In this document: piece after piece, positions 20,701-64,000 of the stretch
Layout: each line of letters opens with the position of its first letter
Numbering within the stretch: position 1 is the stretch's first letter
Assembly (NCBI GenBank): GCA_018697195.1
Contig: CM031870.1
Coordinates: forward strand, 12,611,534-12,675,533
Direction: 5' to 3'
DNA from: Certhia americana
Taxonomy: Eukaryota; Chordata; Aves; Passeriformes; Certhiidae
Length of the DNA: 64,000 bases
The notes under the pieces: model-generated
Seen by the model: only the letters and a program-made list of their open reading frames with translations
Database searches by the model: none
Told to the model about the DNA's origin: nothing
Program-made: the position numbers and the translations under genes

Positions 20701-23700
20701 ACCTTTGCTCTGGAGAGGCATCTTTGCCCCTATGTTTTGCTTTTAGTATTGATCTCTTCATTTCTAGTTTGGTTGCTTTGTCTTCTGCTCCGCTCCTGTG
20801 GGAGAGATTTCTGCTCAAATTGAGGTTTGCTGCTGAAATGTTTAAAACCTGCTGGCTGTACGTATAAATTTGCTGTGTTCTATAACTTCTCTTTCAATGT
20901 AGACCAAATGCAGTGTCCTGCTACATTCAGCTTCCAGAGCCAGCCTGACTGTCCTGCCTTCCTGTGGCAAGCAAACCTTGCCCTCACCTTCAGCATCACA
21001 ACCCTGAAAGGATCAGGGCACATCCCAGGGGCTCTTGATTCCCTGGCTTAGAATACACCTCCAGAGACACAATGTGCACCCATTTTCTGCAAGTCTGCAT
21101 GACCCCATCAAAAAGCCATCCCTGCACATCAGCAGTCTCTTCTACTCTGCTCTGGTAAAGTCTCTTTTCCCAAGTGCATTTGGCACAGGGTCCAATTTCT
21201 GCTGAGAAGATACAGAAACACGAAGCTCCAGGTGAAGAGCTTGTTCAAATAAATCTCCCTGATCACTCCTTTCTGAACTAAATCTGAACCAAAATCCCAC
21301 TGCAAATCATAATCTACCACTCAAAATGCCTGGACATATGGATAAATCCTAATTATGGGGGGAAATTACATTGACGTACAAATAAGCAACATTATTTTTC
21401 ACAGAAATGACACCAAATGCACACAGTTTACTCCTTTGCCAGGCAGAAGATGAAGACTGCAGACATTTAAATGTTCTAGCTTCTGTCCCTAGAAATACAT
21501 TGATAAGAGAAGGGAAACAATGTCATAAAAAACACAACAAGCAAGTATTACAAATTAATTGATCTGTAGTTAGTGGATTAGGCACTTCCAAAAGCACAGT
21601 GGAATATGACAATATATAGCTTTATCTGAATATGGAAATCAGATGCCTGAGTTATAAAAGAGCATGTTTGGGTAATGAACCCTTTGACATTTCTCAGCAC
21701 TGTTCTGTTTGTTGTGGCCACTTTTGCTCTGGGGCTGCTTTCATGCCAGGCCAGGGTACCCAGGGATATTGAAAGATTCACAAGATGCCATTAAGGCTTT
21801 GATGTGCAAGAATGCTTCTTTAATTGTGGCAATAAAGAATGAAGTGGGTTCTGCTTTTAGAGTTCTTCTTAAGTGGGCCTGTAGCTTCTTTCAATAACTT
21901 AGACATATCAAAGTTAGCCTTAACAAAGAGTAACTAAATATTAATTAAACTTTCATCTTAATCCAATCCAACTGTCAATTGTGAGGAAATAATTCTTGTA
22001 ACTCTAAGACAGGAAAATTTCTAATTCAGGATAAAAAGTAGGCTGGCACTACACTTAACTCACTCCCACCACGGTTGGGCATATAGCTTGCTGGGAATTG
22101 CCTCAGGAATGTCGTGCTTTCTCAGCCCTGACCTTTTGGACTGCCTCTTCAGGCAACGTAGCCAGTCAGCTCTCCCAGACACGAATCAAGACATGACTCA
22201 GACCTGCCACTTCTTTTCATCTCCCTTCCTCTCCACCAGCTGCTGGAAGAATTAAATGCAGACAGCAGATCAGTACAAATCTGCTGGCATCCCAGTCCCA
22301 CCCAGTTGTGCCACAAAGAGCAGTGCTGGATGATGAATCTGATGCTATTTGGGACAGCCAGGGCTGTAGGGACCCTGTGTGTTGCAGGAGGGTGCCTGCA
22401 GTCCCTGAGTGGCACAGCCCTGCTGTCCCAGCCAGGATGAACAATGCTGACCACTGAGAGCAGGCCCTCTGCAGAGGGCACTCAGGGATGTCTTGTCTAC
22501 TGCCCAGTGACACTGGACAAAAGAAATTTTTATGGGAGAAGCAACAGTTTATTTTACCGCTTTCATTTCTGTCAAGATTACTAAAGGTCTTTGCTATAGT
22601 ACTGTCAGAAAACATTTTTTGCCTGGTTGCTTTAGGAACAGGGAGAATTTCCTGAACAATCTTCTTGTCCTTGCCCAAATGCCCACAAGCAAAGTGTATG
22701 AAAGACATGCTCCAAGTCATAAGTTAAAATGAAGGCCAAGATTTCCTGTGGTATCAATATTCAGCCCACCTTCACACGGACCCCCAGGGGCTGCCCATTT
22801 ACTGAGGGCTTAAATTCTGTCAGAAAATCAGGATTGTCTCTCAGCAGCATCTCTGAGATGAGCAGGACTGTACAGCCCAGCCTGTGTGCTCAGAGTGCCA
22901 GGCATCACTGCTGAACAGACTGCTTTGGGTCAGAGCTCCAAGAAAAAGATTAAAACCAGGGTGAAAACGGCAAAAAGGGGCCTGAGCCTGGAGTGGAGAG
23001 AGCACAAATTTCCCAGTTGGGTAACGCAATCTGGGGAAACACTATTTCCATCTCAACGCTCTTCTCCAAATATAAAAAAAAAACCTCTTTAAGTGACTGA
23101 GGTATAGAGAAACTTCCCATTTTGCTGGACAGAGCAGAGACAGGGGGGCACAACAATAATTCATATTAGCTACGGAAAGAGAGAGAGAGAAAGATGAGCT
23201 CTGCAGAGGTCTATGTCAAGGGAGGAAAATTCCAACTAGAAAAGGAGATTTTGAGCCATTTGAAAAACGAATGAATTGAGTAAGTGAATCCTGGGGCTCT
23301 GTGGTGCTGAGGAAAAGCAAAGAGGAGCTGCCAGGAGGGGTCCAGTCCAAAGTGGCAGGAGGAGCTGGGAAATCCAATCCAGTGACATCTGAAAAGGACA
23401 AAATAAACACATGAGGAAGCGCAGGAGGACAATGCTGTTAGAAATGCTATAGTGGGGGGTTAAAATATTGATTTTAACCCAGCATACAACCCCATGCATT
23501 TGACATTGCTGGTTCCAAACAAACACCCAGACTGAGCTCACCATGTCCCCATCAGCACCAGAGGACCCAAAAGTAGGGCTTCCTCTCACTTTAGTGAATG
23601 GTGCCTCTGTTTTCCACTAGTGAAAAACAGAGCCTGATTGAAAGATTCCTTTTGCAAAAGCTATCATTATTTTAAATCCTCTGGGTCAGATTCTGTTTAT

Positions 23701-24255
23701 ACACAACTAAATACTGAGTAATAACAATTTACACTGATCCTATGAGAAATACTAAAGGAAAAGGAGTTACTATAATTTGTGAAGGTAATTTTTTCTCACA
23801 ACATCAGGGAAAAGTTATTGCTGCAAAAAGGTTTTTGAAGATTCTTGCAGCCACAACCTGAAAACTACATCTCTGTAGCATTCAAACCCTTCTACGTTAT
23901 CATTAAAGATAATACCACATAAATACTACTTAATCCAGGCATCTGAACTGCCTTCTGTAACATATGTATGATCTTTCCACTTTTATACACAACAAATCTG
24001 ATAAACAGAGATTATATAAAGAGAAGTCGTTGGAGTATTAGAGCATGAGTACAGCACAGAATAGCTTCCTTCTTTTTAAGTAATCCCAACAATGAACAAA
24101 AAACTGATTAACTGATTTCCTTTAGGAAAAAGAAAATCATAAAAATGAAAGTATTGTCTGAATGAGCCTACTTTACCTTGTGCTCAGTATTTTTAAATGC
24201 TTAAGATTCCAAAAGCTCTATATCACAAAAAAAAAACCAAATTTCTGAATTTCTG

Positions 24256-24256
<1 letters not shown>

Positions 24257-24286
<30 letters not shown>
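24257..24286. repeat. Homopolymer T(30)
   Basis: Thirty consecutive T. On the minus strand it could be an old polyA tail, but no AATAAA lies in the 30 bases before it and the adjoining sequence resembles no known mRNA or LINE end. Confidence 0.9.
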
Positions 24287-24293
<7 letters not shown>

Positions 24294-26244
24294 TACCACC
24301 ATGTCGTTCTCAACAGCTCTGCCAGTCTGAAAAACAAGAATGAAGGAGATAAGAAGGAACAGAAATAGAAATATCTGTTAGGATTAGGAGTGAAAACAAA
24401 ATGTGAGAAGTACTTAGGACAAAATTATCCTAGATCACAAAAGTCTTAGCTGTCCACCCCTCAGGGATTTGGCCACAGGGAGAAGCAGAGTGTGCAGGTG
24501 TTGGTGCTGGAGGCCAGCTAACACAATCCACAGGGCAATAGGTAGAGAAAATTGGTGAGAAAAGAGCTGTAAAGACCTGTGTTCACACTTGGAGAAGTGT
24601 GATGATTCAGATGCTGGCAGCCACTTGAAAGACAGTCCTGAACAACAGCACCAGCTTTCTTGTGAAGGCTTTCTGTCAAAGTTTCAAGTGCTTTGTTTAT
24701 TCCTCTTAGCAAGTGGATAACCCTGAGAAATACAGGAACACCACAAACACATTACTGAGTAAATGTCCTGCAACATAAAAATAATTGAAGTAATAATCCT
24801 GTGGTCCTCTGAATAGCTATCACCTCAATTTCTTGCATGCAATCAAAACCAAGGAAAGCATGCTGATTATTTGACTGCAAGATGTAATGCTGAAAGGGCT
24901 GGGACAGGGAGAGGTGGTATGCAATTCCAACAGGACAAGGACAGGCACTTTGCTAGTGCAGACCACAGGGAAAAACCTGGCACTGAGGAGGTGGCACTCA
25001 TCAGGCAAAGGCAGGAGCAGGCAAGGCCAAGGCTCTTGGATATAAAGTTATTTCACCAAACTTGCAGAGCTGCTATCATGATTGATCTCACAGAGCCCTG
25101 TGAGTTTTCTCACAAAAGTTTTCTATTAACTTTTCATTTTATTTATAACAAAAAATGACCAGAGCCAAGTGAGTGTAAAAATAGTGGAAAATCTCATCAA
25201 CAGTTGGGCTCAGACATTCGGGACATGCACCACAAAGCACCACAATGAGTCCTGAGGCTACCTGTGAGGGGGCATCAGGAAGGTAGCAACAGGTCCAGGA
25301 AGCCTTATGGAGAAACTTCATCCTGCTTGGCTTTTTCAAGGAGCTGGAAAAGCTGCCCCCCATGTCCTGTCTGCAGGCAGCAAAGCACAGCTTGAGCTTT
25401 GCCTGTGGGGTCCAAGAGCACCATCCTGTCTGTCAGTATGGGCCTGGCTACGTGGATATTTCCAGGGAAAGCCACTGCTGGACTGCTCTGAGAGGCCACT
25501 AGCATCCCCAGAGCCCTTGCAGGGTGTCCAAACTAAGCTGGAAGGAAACACCACTCAGAAGGCACAAACAGCTTCTTCACCACAGAAAATTGTGTTCATG
25601 TACCACAGGAGAGAACTGCTGTGTGACAAGGGTGGCCAGCCTCAGTGGTGGACACGGGGTCCCATGGGTTGTGCCTCCACCACCACCATCAGGTGTTCTG
25701 CTCCTCACGGCACTCAGCACTTCCCAGGAAGCTCTGAGCAATGTGCAAAGGGGTCACAAACTCTCCGAGCCAGCTGGACATCGTGAGAGGACAATATACT
25801 TCTCTTTGGAAATGAGATATTGAGTATAAGCACTCCCTGCTCTCAGCAATGCCATCTGGTGAATAAAGCCCAGGGTTTGCTCTAATTAGTTCTGTCTGTC
25901 TGCACAAAGCAGGACCTACAAAAATTTCCTTCAGATCCCCTTCAAACATAACACCTGCAAGAGCTGTGTCTGGGAATAAAAGCCTGGGCAAGGGGCTCTA
26001 TTTGGTGTTGTGAAAGATGTGGGTTTCACACATTACACACTTCCAAATCTAAATTCCTCTGGGGCTCCCAGAGCAAGCCTCTGAAGAAAGAGATTTACAC
26101 CATTATGCTGAAATCAGAATCAAGCCCTGGATTTACTACTCTCTAGCTCAGAGCAGAAACGCTAAAGTACCACTCCATCCCTCCTCCTCCTCCCGGATGA
26201 ATCTCTACCCTGTGGTATACGAAAAACGCCTTTCACAGCTCCAC

Positions 26245-26270
26245 ATAATAATGATAATAATAATAATAAT
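26245..26270. repeat. ATA/AAT microsatellite
   Basis: About eight ATA/TAA units with one ATG interruption, immediately before the GSG1L CpG island. Confidence 0.9.
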
Positions 26271-26276
26271 TCTTTT

Positions 26277-26640
26277 CGGGACTGAGCCGTGACGCCTCCC
26301 CCAGCCCGGCGTGCTGCAGTGGGCTCCGAGCGGTGCCGGGGACGGTGGCAGCGGGTGGCAGCTGTCCCTGCCTCCTCCTGCCGCACGCTGAGCCGCTCCT
26401 GCCCATCCTACGGGAGCAGGGGACAGCGAGCCTGGCAGCCTGCAGGTGTCTCCCCGCGGAGGAGGCTGCGGAGCCCCTCGGGAGGATGATGTGTGGTACC
26501 CGAGCAGATGTTCACTCGCCTCTGGAGCTCCTCGGGAGGCAGAGCCGCTCCGCTCCCCTCAGCGCGCTGAAGCTCCGCGGCTGCGAGAGCCCGGCCCCGC
26601 TGCCGCGCCGGCAGCTGCTCCTCTAACGTGCTAAGGCAGG
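26277..26640 (+). promoter_or_regulatory. CpG island promoter and 5' UTR region of GSG1L
   Basis: The base composition switches abruptly from AT-rich to GC-rich with many CpG dinucleotides (for example GACGCC, CCCGGCGTGC, GAGCGGTGCCGG, GCCGCGCCGG) and returns to average about 200 bases before the GSG1L start codon. No TATA box is visible. A TATA-less CpG-island promoter is usual for neuronal membrane-protein genes. The 5' UTR inferred from it carries upstream ATGs with short frames at 26486-26626, 26664-26753 and 26731-26760. The exact transcription start cannot be seen. Confidence 0.75.
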
Positions 26641-26760
26641 GTTTTCCAAGGGAAAGGGGAAGAATGGGAGTCTGGCTGCAGAGCTTCCTTCACGGCTTCA
26701 GCAGCAGATTGGAAGAAGCTGAGAGTTTTGATGCCTGGACAACTGGATTCTGAATCGTGA

Positions 26761-64000
<37,240 letters not shown>

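Larger units (their letters stand above)
15524..26276. other. Intergenic region between IL20RB and GSG1L, including the IL20RB 3' UTR
   Basis: No protein gene is supported in these 10.7 kb. I find no AATAAA in the first 2.3 kb after the IL20RB stop; the first one noticed is at 17900-17905, just past the SINE, with others at 18432 and 18471, so the 3' end of the transcript is undetermined. Recognised items are the SINE at 17593-17730, a (GA) run near 23177, a 30-base T run at 24257 and an AAT microsatellite at 26245. A minus-strand 88-codon open frame at 18288-18554 is discussed as a weak candidate only. Confidence 0.6.

Noticed and set aside
20446..20823. Hydrophobic 125-codon + strand frame that looks like a multi-pass membrane protein
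   Set aside because: The hydrophobicity follows from T/C-rich sequence; no family is recognisable and no splice context supports it.
24257..24286. T(30) as the tail of a minus-strand processed pseudogene
   Set aside because: No polyadenylation signal precedes it on that strand and the adjoining sequence resembles no mRNA.

Overview
The window is vertebrate nuclear DNA, almost certainly from a bird and probably a songbird (passerine). The evidence is a set of chicken-repeat-1 (CR1) LINE fragments of different ages on both strands, a solo avian-type retroviral LTR, and one short element with a tRNA-Ile-like head and a CR1-like tail, the architecture of the zebra finch family TguSINE1. Two protein genes can be rebuilt exon by exon with correct splice sites and phases. 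Both are on the + strand.

Positions 1-2755 are upstream sequence with a 185-bp polypurine tract. Positions 2756-15523 hold a complete seven-exon gene for the beta chain of the interleukin-20 receptor (IL20RB), giving a 307-residue protein with signal peptide, two fibronectin-III-type cytokine-receptor domains, one membrane helix and a short tail. Two copies of an unidentified ~185-bp direct repeat flank exons 2 and 3. Positions 15524-26276 are intergenic and contain the SINE. Positions 26277-26640 are a CpG island that leads into GSG1L at 26848. GSG1L encodes a claudin-fold AMPA-receptor auxiliary subunit. Its exons 1-4 (residues 1-204) are here, spread over 36 kb, and the last exon or exons lie beyond position 64000. 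Its introns hold most of the CR1 remnants, the solo LTR and several microsatellites.

The two genes have no obvious functional link: one is an epithelial/immune cytokine receptor, the other a synaptic membrane protein. In human they lie on different chromosomes (from memory, 3q22 and 16p12), so their adjacency is the main large-scale oddity. I found no operon-like or defence-type system, no CRISPR array, no rRNA and no functional tRNA. The observations most worth a check are the direct-repeat pair around IL20RB exons 2-3 (loss of those exons would be exactly in frame), the gene adjacency, the conserved end of the IL20RB tail, and an isolated CpG-rich patch inside GSG1L intron 2.
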